Origin: Gracilaria gracilis
Lineage: Eukaryota > Rhodophyta > Florideophyceae > Gracilariales > Gracilariaceae
Assembly (NCBI GenBank): GCA_030374805.1
Contig: JARGSG010000092.1
Location: 1-64,000 of the forward strand
Reading direction: 5' to 3'
Length of the DNA: 64,000 nucleotides
Shown here: in pieces, positions 1-13,700 of the stretch
Layout: each line of letters opens with the position of its first letter
Numbering within the stretch: the stretch's first letter is position 1
Made by a program: the position numbers and the translations under genes
Notes under the pieces: generated by a model
Seen by the model: the letters and a program-made list of their open reading frames with translations, nothing else
Told to the model about the DNA's origin: nothing
The model's database searches: none

Positions 1-2428
1 CATACCGTCCCAAGTCCCTTCATTCCTCCTGGAACGGTCTTCATGAAATCGGGGCATTCTAGTGAATAAAATGAAGTATGGCGGCTGTGTTCAAACCACT
101 TGAAGCGTGATGGAGCTTCGAATTGACCGTATATACGCCTCTCAATCTCTCCTCTTCAGACCCCTAATGCAAACCCCAATGCAAACCCAGACCACAACCC
201 CAACGGTGTTTACAGATATGAAAGCGAAACCCCGCCAAATATCGATTTTCCCCTCGCCGTGTTCTTGGCATAATATGCGTGGGCGTTTCGATGATATAGA
301 AAATTGAGCTCCTCCTATTCGGCTTCACCCGAGTTCATCAGCACGAGCTCTAGTGTTCTGCCACGATCATATCTCTTGCAGCACATAGCACTTTGATTCA
401 TCGCCGGAGAATCCAATAGAGGTGCAAAGCTATTTCCGTCGGGCTCTCATGCCTTTGAAATCGACATACCGTCCCAAGTCCCTTCATTCCTCCTGGAACG
501 GTCTTCATGAAATCGGGGCATTCTAGTGAATAAAATGAAGTATGGCGGCTGTGTTCAAACCACTTGAGGCGTGATGGAGCTTCGAATTGACCGTATATAC
601 GCCTCTTAATCTCTCCTCTTCAGACCCCTAATGCAAACCCCAATGCAAACCCAGACAACAACCCCAACGGTGTTTACAGATATAAAACCGAAACCCCGCC
701 AAAGATCGATTTTCCCTTCATCTTGTTCTCGGCATAGTATGCGTGGGCTACTCGTGGATATAGAAAAGGTGAGGTCGTCACATTTGGGTTCACCAAAGTT
801 CATCAACAGGAGCTCTAGTGTTCTGCCACGATCATATCTCTTGCAACACATAGCACTTTGATTCATCTCAGGCGACTCCAATAGAAGTGTAAAGCTATCT
901 CCGTCGGGCTCCCATGCCTTTGAAATCGACATACCGTCCCAAGTCCCTTCATTCCTCCTGGAACGGTCTTCATGAAATCGGGGCATTCTAGTGAATAAAA
1001 TGAAGTATGGCGGCTGTGTTCAAACCACTTGAGGCGTGATGGAGCTTCGAATTGACCGTATATACGCCTCTTAATCTCTCCTCTTCAGACCCCTAATGCA
1101 AACCCCAATGCAAACCCAGACAACAACCCCAACGGTGTTTACAGATATGAAACCGAAACCCCGCCAAAGATCGATTTTCCCTTCATCTTGTTCTCGGCAT
1201 AGTATGCGTGGGCTACTCGTGGATATAGAAAAGTGAGGTCGTCACATTTGGCTTCACCAAAGTTCATCAACAGGAGCTCTAGTGTTCTGCCAGTGATCAT
1301 ATCTCTTGCAACACATAGCACTTTGATTCATCTCAGGCGACTCCAATAGAGGTGTAAAGCTATCTCCGTCGGGCTCCCATGCCTTTGAAATCGACATACC
1401 GTCCCAAGTCCCTTCATTCCTCCTGGAACGGTCTTCATGAAATCGGGGCATTCTAGTGAATAAAATGAAGTATGGCGGCTGTGTTCAAACCACTTGAGGC
1501 GTGATGGAGCTTCGAATTGACCGTATATACGCCTCTCAATCTCTCCTCTTCAGACCCCTAATGCAAACCCCAATGCAAACCCAGACCACAACCCCAACGG
1601 TGTTTACAGATATGAAAGCGAAACCCCGCCAAAGATCGATTTTCCCTTCACCGTGTTCTTGGCATAATATGCGTGGGCGTTTCGATGATATAGAAAATTG
1701 AGCTCCTCCTATTCGGCTTCACCCGAGTTCATCAGCACGAGCTCTAGTGTTCTGCCACGATCATATCTCTTGCAGCACATAGCACTTTGATTCATCGCAG
1801 GAGAATCCAATAGAGGTGCAAAGCTATTTCCGTCGGGCTCTCATGCCTTTGAAATCGACATACCGTCCCAAGTCCCTTCATTCCTCCTGGAACGGTCTTC
1901 ATGAAATCGGGGCATTATAGTGAATAAAATGAAGTATGGCGGCTGTGTTCAAACCACTTGAGGCGTGATGGAGCTTCGAATTGACCGTATATACGCCTCT
2001 TAATCTCTCCTCTTCAGACCCCTAATGCAAACCCCAATGCAAACCCAGACAACAACCCCAACGGTGTTTACAGATATAAAACCGAAACCCCGCCAAAGAT
2101 CGATTTTCCCTTCATCTTGTTCTCGGCATAGTATGCGTGGGCTACTCGTGTATATAGAAAAGGGAGGTCGTCACATTTGGCTTCATCAAAGTTCATCAAC
2201 AGGAGCTCTAGTGTTCTGCCACGATCATATCTCTTGCAACACATAGCACTTTGATTCATCTCAGGCGACTCCAATAGAGGTGTAAAGCTATCTCCGTCGG
2301 GCTCCCATGCCTTTGAAATCGACATACCGTCCCAAGTCCCTTCATTCCTCCTGGAACGGTCTTCATGAAATCGGGGCATTCTAGTGAATAAAATGAAGTA
2401 TGGCGGCTGTGTTCAAACCACTTGAGGC

Positions 2429-5220
2429 GTGATGGAGCTTCTAATTGACCGTATATACGCCTCTCAATCTCTCCTCTTCAGACCCCTAATGCAAACCCCA
2501 ATGCAAACCCAGACCACAACCCCAACGGTGTTTACAGATATGAAACCGAAACCCCGCCAAAGATCGATTTTCCCTTCATCTTGTTCTCGGCATAGTATGC
2601 GGGGGCTACTCGTGAATATAGAAAAGTGAGGTCGTCACATTTGGCTTCACCAAAGTTCATCAACACGAGCTCTAGTGTTCTGTAGTGATCATGTCTCCTG
2701 CAGCACATAGCACTTTGATTCATCGCCGGCGACTCCAATAGAGGTGTAAAGCTATCTCCGTCGGGCTCCCATGCCTTTGAAATCGACATACCGTCCCAAG
2801 TCCCTTCATTCCTCCTGGAACGGTCTTCATGAAATCGGGGCATTCTAGTGAATAAAATGAAGTATGGCGGCTGTGTTCAAACCACTTGAGGCGTGATGGA
2901 GCTTCGAATTGACCGTATATACGCCTCTCAATCTCTCCTCTTCAGACCCCTAATGCAAACCCCAATGCAAACCCAGACCAGAACCCCAACGGTGTTTACA
3001 GATATGAAAGCGAAACCCCGCCAAATATCGATTTTCCCCTCGCCGTGTTCTTGGCATAATATGCGTGGGCGTTTCGATGATATAGAAAATTGAGCTCCTC
3101 CTATTCGGCTTCACCCGAGTTCATCAGCACGAGCTCTAGTGTTCTGCCACGATCATATCTCTTGCAGCACATTGCACTTTGATTCATCGCAGGAGAATCC
3201 AATAGAGGTGCAAAGCTATTTCCGTCGGGCTCTCATGCCTTTGAAATCGACATACCGTCCCAAGTCCCTTCATTCCTCCTGGAACGGTCTTCATGAAATC
3301 GGGGCATTTTACTGAATAAAATGAAGTATGGCGGCTGTGTTCAAACCACTTGAGGCGTGATGGAGCTTCGAATTGACCGCATATACGCCTCTTAATCTCT
3401 CCTCTTCAGACCCCTAATGCAAACCCCAATGCAAACCCAGACAACAACCCCAACGGTGTTTAGAGATATGAAAGCGAAACCCCGCTATAAGATCGATTTT
3501 CCCTTCATCTTGTTCTCGGCATAGTATGCGTGGGCGTACTCGATGTATATAGAAAATTGCAGGTCGTCACTATTTAGCTTCATCAAAGTTCATCAACACG
3601 AGCTCTAGTGTTCTGCCACGATCATATCTCTTGCAACACATAGCACTTTGATTCATCTCAGGCGACTCCAATAGAGGTGTAAAGCTATCTCCGTCGGGCT
3701 CCCATGCCTTTGAAATCGACATACCGTCCCAAGTCCCTTCATTCCTCCTGGAACGGTCTTCATGAAATCGGGGCATTCTAGTGAATAAAATGAAGTATGG
3801 CGGCTGTGTTCAAACCACTTGAGGCGTGATGGAGCTTCTAATTGACCGTATATACGCCTCTCAATCTCTCCTCTTCAGACCCCTAATGCAAACCCCAATG
3901 CAAACCCAGACCACAACCCCAACGGTGTTTACAGATATGAAACCGAAACCCCGCCAAAGATCGATTTTCCCTTCATCTTGTTCTCGGCATAGTATGCGGG
4001 GGCTACTCGTGAATATAGAAAAGTGAGGTCGTCACATTTGGCTTCACCAAAGTTCATCAACACGAGCTCTAGTGTTCTGTAGTGATCATGTCTCCTGCAG
4101 CACATAGCACTTTGATTCATCGCCGGCGACTCCAATAGAGGTGTAAAGCTATCTCCGTCGGGCTCCCATGCCTTTGAAATCGACATACCGTCCCAAGTCC
4201 CTTCATTCCTCCTGGAACGGTCTTCATGAAATCGGGGCATTCTAGTGAATAAAATGAAGTATGGCGGCTGTGTTCAAACCACTTGAGGCGTGATGGAGCT
4301 TCGAATTGACCGTATATACGCCTCTTAATCTCTCCTCTTCAGACCCCTCATGCAAACCCCAATGCAAACCCAGACCACAACCCCAACGGTGTTTACAGAT
4401 ATGAAAGCGAAACCCCGCCAAATATCGATTTTCCCTTCACCGTGTTCTTGGCATAATATGCGTGGGCGTTTCGATGATATAGAAAATTGAGCTCCTCCTA
4501 TTCAGCTTCACCCGAGTTCATCAGCACGAGCTCTAGTGTTCTGCCACGATCATATCTCTTGCAACACATAGCACTTTGATTCATCTCAGGAGACTCCAAT
4601 AGAGGTGTAAAGCTATCTCCGTCGGGCTCCCATGCCTTTGAAATCGACATACCGTCCCAAGTCCCTTCATTCCTCCTGGAACGGTCTTCATGAAATCGTG
4701 GCATTCTAGTGAATAAAATGAAGTATGGCGGCTGTGTTCAAACCACTTGAGGCGTGATGGAGCTTCGAATTGACCGTATATACGCCTCTCAATCTTTCCT
4801 CTTCAGACCCCTAATGCAAACCCCAATGCAAACCCAGACAACAACCCCAACGGTGTTTACAGATATGAAACCGAAACCCCGCCAAAGATCGATTTTCCCT
4901 TCATCTTGTTCTCGGCATAGTATGCGTGGGCTACTCGTGGATATAGAAAGGTGAGGTCGTCACATTTGGCTTCACCAAAGTTCATCAACAGGAGCTCTAG
5001 TGTTCTGCCAGTGATCATGTCTCCTGCAGCACATAGCACTTTGATTCATCGCCGGCGACTCCAATAGAGGTGTAAAGCTATCTCCGTCGGGCTCCCATGC
5101 CTTTGAAATCGACATACCGTCCCAAGTCCCTTCATTCCTCCTGGAACGGTCTTCATGAAATCGGGGCATTCTAATGAATGAAATGAAGTATGGCGGCTGT
5201 GTTCAAACCACTTGAGGCGT
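2429..5220. repeat. Three-unit higher-order repeat in the satellite
   Basis: Private variants recur about 1397 bp apart, which is three units. The unit at 2429 and the unit at 3826 both carry cttctaattgacc in place of cttcgaattgacc. The stretches at 2532-2843 and 3929-4240 encode identical minus-strand frames. This indicates duplication of a block of three units after the single units had diverged. Confidence 0.7.
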
Positions 5221-6816
5221 GATGGAGCTTCGAATTGACCGTATATACGCCTCTTAATCTTTCCTCTTCAGACCCCTAATGCAAACCCCAATGCAAACCC
5301 AGACCACAACCCCAACGGTGTTTACAGATATGAAAGCGAAACCCCGCCAAAGATCGATTTTCCCTTCACCGTGTTCTTGGCATAATATGCGTGGGCGTTT
5401 CGATGATATAGAAAATTGAGCTCCTCCTATTCAGCTTCACCCGAGTTCATCAGCACGAGCTCTAGTGTTCTGCCACGATCATATGTCTTGCAGCACATAG
5501 CACTTTGATTCATTGCAGGCGACTCCAATAGAGGTTTAAAGCTATCTCAGCGGGTCTTCCATGCCCTCGAAATTGACATACCGTCTAAAGTCCCTTCATT
5601 CCTCCTGGAACGGTCTTCATGAAATCGGGGCATTATAGTGAATAAAATGAAGTATGGCGGCTGTGTTCAAACCACTTGAGGCGTGATGGAGCTTCGAATT
5701 GACCGTATATACGCCTCTTAATCTCTCCTCTTCAGACCCCTAATGCAAACCCCAATGCAAACCCAGACAACAACCCCAACGGTGTTTACAGATATGAAAC
5801 CGAAACCCCGCCAAAGATCGATTTTCCCTTCATCTTGTTCTCGGCATAGTATGCGGGGGCTACTCGTGAATATAGAAAAGTGAGGTCGTCACATTTGGCT
5901 TCACCAAAGTTCATCAACACGAGCTCTAGTGTTCTGTAGTGATCATGTCTCCTGCAGCACATAGCACTTTGATTCATCGCCGGCGACTCCAATAGAGGTG
6001 TAAAGCTATCTCCGTCGGGCTCCCATGCCTTTGAAATCGACATACCGTCCCAAGTCCCTTCATTCCTCCTGGAACGGTCTTCATGAAATCGGGGCATTCT
6101 AGTGAATAAAATGAAGTATGGCGGCTGTGTTCAAACCACTTGAGGCGTGATGGAGCTTCGAATTGACCGTATATACGCCTCTCAATCTCTCCTCTTCAGA
6201 CCCCTAATGCAAACCCCAATGCAAACCCAGACAACAACCCCAACGGTGTTTACAGATATGAAACCGAAACCCCGCCAAAGATCGATTTTCCCTTCATCTT
6301 GTTCTCGGCATAGTATGCGTGGGCTACTCGTGGATATAGAAAAGTGAGGTCGTCACATTTGGGTTCACCAAAGTTCATCAACACGAGCTCTAGTGTTCTG
6401 CCACGATCATATCTCTTGCAACACATAGCACTTTGATTCATCTCAGGCGACTCCAATAGAGGTGTAAAGCTATCTCCGTCGGGCTCCCATGCCTTTGAAA
6501 TCGACATACCGTCCCAAGTCCCTTCATTCCTCCTGGAACGGTGTTCATGAAATCGGGGCATTCTAGTGAATAAAATGAAGTATGGCGGCTGTGTTCAAAC
6601 CACTTGAGGCGTGATGGAGCTTCGAATTGACCGTATATACGCCTCTCAATCTCTCCTCTTCAGACCCCTAATGCAAACCCCAATGCAAACCCAGACCACA
6701 ACCCCAACGGTGTTTACAGATATGAAAGCGAAACCCCGCCAAATATCGATTTTCCCTTCACCGCGTTCTTGGCATAATATGCGTGGGCGTTTCGATGATA
6801 TAGAAAATTGAGCTCC

Positions 6817-9800
6817 TCCTATTCGGCTTCACCCGAGTTCATCAGCACGAGCTCTAGTGTTCTGCCACGATCATATCTCTTGCAGCACATAGCACTTTGA
6901 TTCAACGCAGGAGAATCCAATAGAGGTGCAAAGCTATTTCCGTCGGGCTCGCATGCCTTTGAAATCGACATACCGTCCCAAGTCCCTTCATTCCTCCTGG
7001 AACGGTCTTCATGAAATCGGGGCATTTTAGTGAAAAAAATGAAGTATGGCGGCTGTGTTCAAACCACTTGAGGCGTGATGGAGCTTCGAATTGACCACAT
7101 ATACGCCTCTTAATCTCTCCTCTTCAGACCCCTAATGCAACCCCAATGCAAACCCAGACAACAACCCCAACGGTGTTTACAGATATGAAACCGAAACCCC
7201 GCCAAAGATCGATTTTCCCTTCATCTTGTTCTCGGCATAGTATGCGGGGGCTACTCGTGAATATAGAAAAGTGAGGTCGTCACATTTGGCTTCACCAAAG
7301 TTCATCAACACGAGCTCTAGTGTTCTGTAGTGATCATGTCTCCTGCAGCACATAGCACTTTGATTCATCGCCGGCGACTCCAATAGAGGTGTAAAGCTAT
7401 CTCCGTCGGGCTCCCATGCCTTTGAAATCCACATACCGTCCCAAGTCCCTTCATTCCTCCTGGAACGGTCTTCATGAAATCGGGGCATTCTAGTGAATAA
7501 AATGAAGTATGGCGGCTGTGTTCAAACCACTTGAGGCGTGATGGAGCTTCGAATTGACCGTATATACGCCTCTTAATCTCTCCTCTTCAGACCCCTAATG
7601 CAAACCCCAATGCAAACCCAGACAACAACCCCAACGGTGTTTACAGATATGAAACCGAAACCCCGCCAAAGATCGATTTTCCCTTCATCTTGTTCTCGGC
7701 ATAGTATGCGGGGGCTACTCGTGAATATAGAAAAGTGAGGTCGTCACATTTGGCTTCACCAAAGTTCATCAACACGAGCTCTAGTGTTCTGTAGTGATCA
7801 TGTCTCCTGCAGCACATAGCACTTTGATTCATCGCCGGCGACTCCAATAGAGGTGTAAAGCTATCTCCGTCGGGCTCCCAAGCCTTTGAAATCGACATAC
7901 CGTCGCAAGTCCCTTCATTCCTCCTGGAACGGTCTTCATGAAATCAGGGCATTCTAGTGAATAAAATGAAGTATGGCGGCTGTGTTCAAACCACTTGAGG
8001 CGTGATGGAGCTTCGAATTGACCGTATATACGCCTCTTAATCTCTCCTCTTCAGACCCCTAATGCAAACCCCAATGCAAACCCAGACAACAACCCCAACG
8101 GTGTTTACAGATATGAAACCGAAACCACGCCAAAGATCGATTTTCCCTTCATCTTGTTCTCGGCATAGTATGCGTGGGCTACTCGTGAATATAGAAAAGT
8201 GAGGTCGTCACATTTGGCTTCACCAAAGTTCATCAACACGAGCTCTAGTGTTCTGTAGTGATCATGTCTCCTGCAGCACATAGCACTTTGATTCATCGCC
8301 GGCGACTCCAATAGAGGTGTAAAGCTATCTCCGTCGGGCTCCCATGCCTTTGAAATCCACATACCGTCCCAAGTCCCTTCATTCCTCCTGGAACGGTCTT
8401 CATGAAATCGGGGCATTCTAGTGAATAAAATGAAGTATGGCGGCTGTGTTCAAACCACTTGAGGCGTGATGGAGCTTCGAATTGACCGTATATACGCCTC
8501 TCAATCTCTCCTCTTCAGACCCCTAATGCAAACCCCAATGCAAACCCAGACAACAACCCCAACGGTGTTTACATATATGAAACCGAAACCCCGCCAAAGA
8601 TCGATTTTCCCTTCATCTTGTTCTCGGCATAGTATGCGTGGGCTACTCGTGGATATAGAAAAGTGAGGTCGTCACATTTGGGTTCACCAAAGTTCATCAA
8701 CAGGAGCTCTAGTGTTCTGCCACGATCATATCTCTTGCAACACATAGCACTTTGATTCATCTCAGGCGACTCCAATAGAGGTGTAAAGCTATCTCAGCGG
8801 GGCTTTCATGCCCTCGAAATTGACATACCGTCCCAAGTCCCTTCATTCCTCCTGGAACGGTCTTCATGAAATCGGGGCATTCTAGTGAATAAAATGAAGT
8901 ATGGCGGCTGTGTTCAAACCACTTGAGGCGTGATGGAGCTTCGAATTGACCGTATATACGCCTCTCAATCTCTCCTCTTCAGACCCCTAATGCAAACCCC
9001 AATGCAAACCCAGACCACAACCCCAACGGTGTTTACAGATATGAAAGCGAAACCCCGCCAAATATCGATTTTCCCTTCACCGTGTTCTTGGCATAATATG
9101 CGTGGGCGTACTCGATGGATATAGAAAATTGAGCTCGTCACTATTCGGCTTCACCCAAAGTTCATCAGCACGAGCTCTAGTGTTCTGCCACGATCATATC
9201 TCTTGCAGCACATAGCACTTTGATTCAACGCAGGAGAATCCAATAGAGGTGCAAAGCTATTTCCGTCGGGCTCGCATGCCTTTGAAATCGACATACCGTC
9301 CCAAGTCCCTTCATTCCTCCTGGAACGGTCTTCATGAAATCGGGGCATTCTAGTGAAAAAAATGAAGTATGGCGGCTGTGTTCAAACCACTTGAGGCGTG
9401 ATGGAGCTTCGAATTGACCGTATATACGCCTCTTAATCTCTCCTCTTCAGACCCCTAATGCAAACCCCAATGCAAACCCAGACAACAACCCCAACGGTGT
9501 TTACAGATATGAAACCGAAACCCCGCCAAAGATCGATTTTCCCTTCATCTTGTTCTCGGCATAGTATGCGGGGGCTACTCGTGAATATAGAAAAGTGAGG
9601 TCGTCACATTTGGCTTCACCAAAGTTCATCAACACGAGCTCTAGTGTTCTGTAGTGATCATGTCTCCTGCAGCACATAGCACTTTGATTCATCGCCGGCG
9701 ACTCCAATAGAGGTGTAAAGCTATCTCCGTCGGGCTCCCATGCCTTTGAAATCCACATACCGTCCCAAGTCCCTTCATTCCTCCTGGAACGGTCTTCATG

Positions 9801-10684
9801 AAATCGGGGCATTCTAGTGAATAAAATGAAGTATGGCGGCTGTGTTCAAACCACTTGAGGCGTGATGGAGCTTCGAATTGACCGTATATACGCCTCTTAA
9901 TCTCTCCTCTTCAGACCCCTAATGCAAACCCCAATGCAAACCCAGACAACAACCCCAACGGTGTTTACAGATATGAAACCGAAACCCCGCCAAAGATCGA
10001 TTTTCCCTTCATCTTGTTCTCGGCATAGTATGCGGGGGCTACTCGTGAATATAGAAAAGTGAGGTCGTCACATTTGGCTTCACCAAAGTTCATCAACACG
10101 AGCTCTAGTGTTCTGTAGTGATCATGTCTCCTGCAGCACATAGCACTTTGATTCATCGCCGGCGACTCCAATAGAGGTGTAAAGCTATCTCCGTCGGGCT
10201 CCCAAGCCTTTGAAATCGACATACCGTCCCAAGTCCCTTCATTCCTCCTGGAACGGTCTTCATGAAATCAGGGCATTCTAGTGAATAAAATGAAGTATGG
10301 CGGCTGTGTTCAAACCACTTGAGGCGTGATGGAGCTTCGAATTGACCGTATATACGCCTCTTAATCTCTCCTCTTCAGACCCCTAATTCAAACCCCAATG
10401 AAAACCCAGACCACAACCCCAACCGTGGTCACAGATATGAAACCGAAACCCCGCCAAATATCGATTTTCCCTTCACCGTGTTCTTGGCATAATATGCGTC
10501 GGCTTTTCGATGATATAGAAAATTGAGCTCCTCCTATTCAGCTTCACCCGAGTTCATCAGCACGAGCTCTAGTGTTCTGCCACGATCATATCTCTTGCAG
10601 CACATAGCACTTTGATTCATCGCAGGCGACTCCAATAGAGGTGTAAAGCCATCTCAGCGGGGCTTCCATGCCCTTGAAATTGAC
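6817..10684. repeat. Five-unit higher-order repeat in the satellite (about 2.32 kb)
   Basis: Diagnostic variants recur about 2324 bp apart, which is five units. A copy with ttcaacgcaggagaatcc occurs near 6902 and again near 9226. The pair cccaagcctttg plus aaatcagggcatt occurs near 7878-7944 and again near 10202-10269. The order of unit types between these markers is the same in both blocks. The longer period near the unique boundary suggests a more recent amplification there. Confidence 0.7.
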
Positions 10685-10701
10685 ATACCGTCCCAAGTTC
10701 C

Positions 10702-13700
10702 TTACGCCCGATTTCTCACCATCATCACATTCTTCTCATCAAATTCCCTGCAATCAACAATCCCCTTTTTCGTCGTAATATATCGCCCACTTTCGTGCAT
10801 CCTGTCCCCAGCATCCTTTCCTTCCCTCACGTTGATGATGGGATTCCATTTCGTTCGGTTCTCCTCAAACTTGAAGTCTGGCTGCTCTTTGAAGTCCTTC
10901 TCAAAAAACTCTAGCAACCCTTCTGTCACATCTTCGTCCACCACCACGCCCCTCTTCTTCGCCTCCTCTGACATACCTCCATCAGTTCCGAAGTGTTCCA
11001 AAACACAGAAACCCCTTTCCATCAATTCCATTCTCTTCGTCGCAAAGTACTCTCGAGCGAGGTCATCCCTTTCCATCGCCGCCATCGAAAGAGCTTCTTC
11101 CTCCTCTCTCGGCTTTCCCTTCAACGGAAGCTTCACCCCAAGAACTGGTTCTTTCGTGCTACCCAGCTCCTTGTGCACATCTCGGGCGGCATGCCAGTAC
11201 ACCGCGTGATGGACCGCTCTCAAATCCGCGACCCTTAAACATCCCGCCCTGTGCTCCTTTCGCAAATGAATCATCTCCATCCACGGGTGCTGATGTTTTA
11301 CTGCATTCTTCCCTCCCGGCCACTCACTCGGTAGCGCATTCACCAGACTCGTCCATGACATATCCGATCCACCAGCCCACTCACCTGCCTTATTCATCCC
11401 TTTCGGTGGGTTTTCGGGATTCTTATCTTCAAATCCACGCATCGTTACTTCCTCCACCCCTTCCTTCTCGTCCTGAACGAACCTACTATCGTTCTCACTG
11501 CCACAACTTTCATCCTCGCTCGACGACACCAAATTTATTTCCTGTTCTTTGAAGAACTTCTTCAATGCCGGCTTCGTCATATTCCTGAATAAAGTAACAA
11601 CCTCCATTGTTATATCTCCAGAAAGGGTCTTCACGGTGCCCTTCTTCATCCTCTTCAAAGCAGGTTGGATTTCTACCTCATTTTCATCATCAGTAAGATC
11701 AATTAACCTCCTCTTCTTCTTCTTTTTGTTGCTCCCAGCCCTGCTACCCCAACCCTCTTTCAGCCGGCCCGGAGCAATCTTTTTCCGTGTGCTCCGCCTC
11801 AACCCTGATGGCTCTACTTCAGGATCGTCCCCTTGCATGGAAACTTCCAACAACATGAGAGCATCTTCTGCCTCATTAGGTGCTGCGGTTGACGTACCAT
11901 CACCTACACCCACGACTTCAACCACCTCTTTCACCTCCTCTGACGTTTGAAGCGATACTTTGAAAACTTCTTGAAGCTTGTTACCTGCGGTTTTCACCCT
12001 TCTAGACACCATCCCGTCCCATAAACGCCTCGCACCGCCAAGTTTCATTTTTGCTGTCCGCATACCCAGATATTCCATCTCAGACACATGTTTTCCTCCT
12101 AAGTTGAATACTGTCTGCAATACTTCTTCAACACTAATCTTCTTCTTCTTCCCAGTGACATTACATAGGTTGTACATACCTATGGCACATTGAAAGAAGT
12201 GCTTCCTCATGTCTTCAAAACGACCGGTTCTCGTAGAAGAAGACAACCTCACTTCCACATGCCATTGCAAGCAACGTACGACAAATCGAAACTGCCCATC
12301 GCTTAGGCCCATCAGGAGGTCACTCGAGACATGCGTCAACGTCAGGGCTGGACCCTTCTCACACACCTTCTCAAAGAACTCCAAAAGCCCCTCACATTCC
12401 ACAAACTTCAGAGCCAATGTCGCGTAACGAGTCAAATGACGCAGGCTATAATCTCCGATAGCCTCACTTCTCTTCAAAGCACCAGCTAACTGCTTCGAAG
12501 TAATGCTCTTCACATCCACATGTGACTCGTCCACGACGTTCTGCACAAAAGAAACCGTGCTATGAATTTTGTCTGCAAACGACATCTTCAGCACATTCGA
12601 ACTCATCTCGTTCAGAAGATTGCCAAGTCCTAGTACTTCGTTCATTGTCATGGCATTCGCATCCTTTCTTCCCCACAGCACAACATCCAAAGAACGGACT
12701 ATATCCACCCACTTCCCGCCTTCCCCATGCAAGTCTCGTAGCACAAGAATTCGGTGATATCCGTCTATGACGGTTACGGGCACAACAATTCTCCCATCAT
12801 TAACTATTTCATTCATATCATACTCCCCCAGAAATGCCACAGCAATCGAACCTGCAGACGGAAGCCACCCAAAGTGGCGACATTTCATCATCGTCGCCGC
12901 CTTGTGTCCCAGATTCACACTTCGAACTGTCTTCTTCTGGATTTCAATCATCTCGATATCCATCGTCAACCTGCGTTGAACATAGTCGGCGACGGAAATC
13001 TTCTTGAGAGACAGGGTGTTGTCAACCTCTTCCGACGGAACACTGTCTCCTCCATCGAACAAGTTCTCCTCCGCGTCAGCAGACGGAGCCTTACTCGTCT
13101 GAAAGACCTCCACAATATCGTCGTCGGAGTCCTCTATGATGCTGACGCTCGCTCCTACGGGCTTCTTCATCCCTTTAGAAGACTTTCCTTGAGTTTTGGA
13201 AGCTTCCTCAACAGGTTTCTCGATCTCCAGAGCAACCACTTTCTCAAACTGAGATGTAGAAGACTTGCCAGCCCCGGACCCTGGAGTAGGACTTTGCAAA
13301 ATCTCGATTCGGTCCATCATCGACGTATCCCACGCATACACCCCAGATGAGAACAACTCGCTCAGCGTACTTGGTGGGTCTTCAGGACCTTGAAAGCAGG
13401 AAGGGTACTTCGCGCTTCCATGACTTATAATAATCTTCGTCCTCCAGATCACAACCAAGTCTTCTCCTTCTAGGGCATTCGCGCTTAAAAGATGCCCATG
13501 GAGCGAACGGCAAAGAGCTTTCCCAGCACCACCGGCGGATCCTACACCTCTCACCTCCGCGGTTCCCACTTTCACCCTGCCCTTTTCTTTCCCAACCGTC
13601 ACAAACAAATGTACCGCATCGCCGCCTTTCACTACCGGCGTAGCAGCGGGCGAAACCTTCTTCTTCATTGCTAGGGCTGGTGGCATACGCGGCATAGTGC

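Larger units (their letters stand above)
1..10704. repeat. 464-bp tandem satellite array, about 23 copies
   Basis: Head-to-tail units begin with the phrase cataccgtcccaag at 1, 465, 930, 1395, 1859, 2323 and so on to 10685, giving a period of about 464 bp. Copies differ by scattered substitutions and fall into two main types in the middle of the unit. One type reads gagctcctcctattcgg and the other gaggtcgtcacatttgg. Every unit carries open frames of 60-103 codons on both strands. These frames repeat with the unit and contain no recognisable domain, so I do not call them genes. The array starts before the window and stops at 10701-10704, exactly at the stop codon of the minus-strand gene beyond it. 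A centromeric or heterochromatic location is possible but is inference. Confidence 0.97.

Noticed and set aside
1..10704. 60-103 codon frames in every satellite unit as genes
   Set aside because: They repeat with the satellite period on both strands, often lack ATG, and show no domain; treated as by-products of the repeat.
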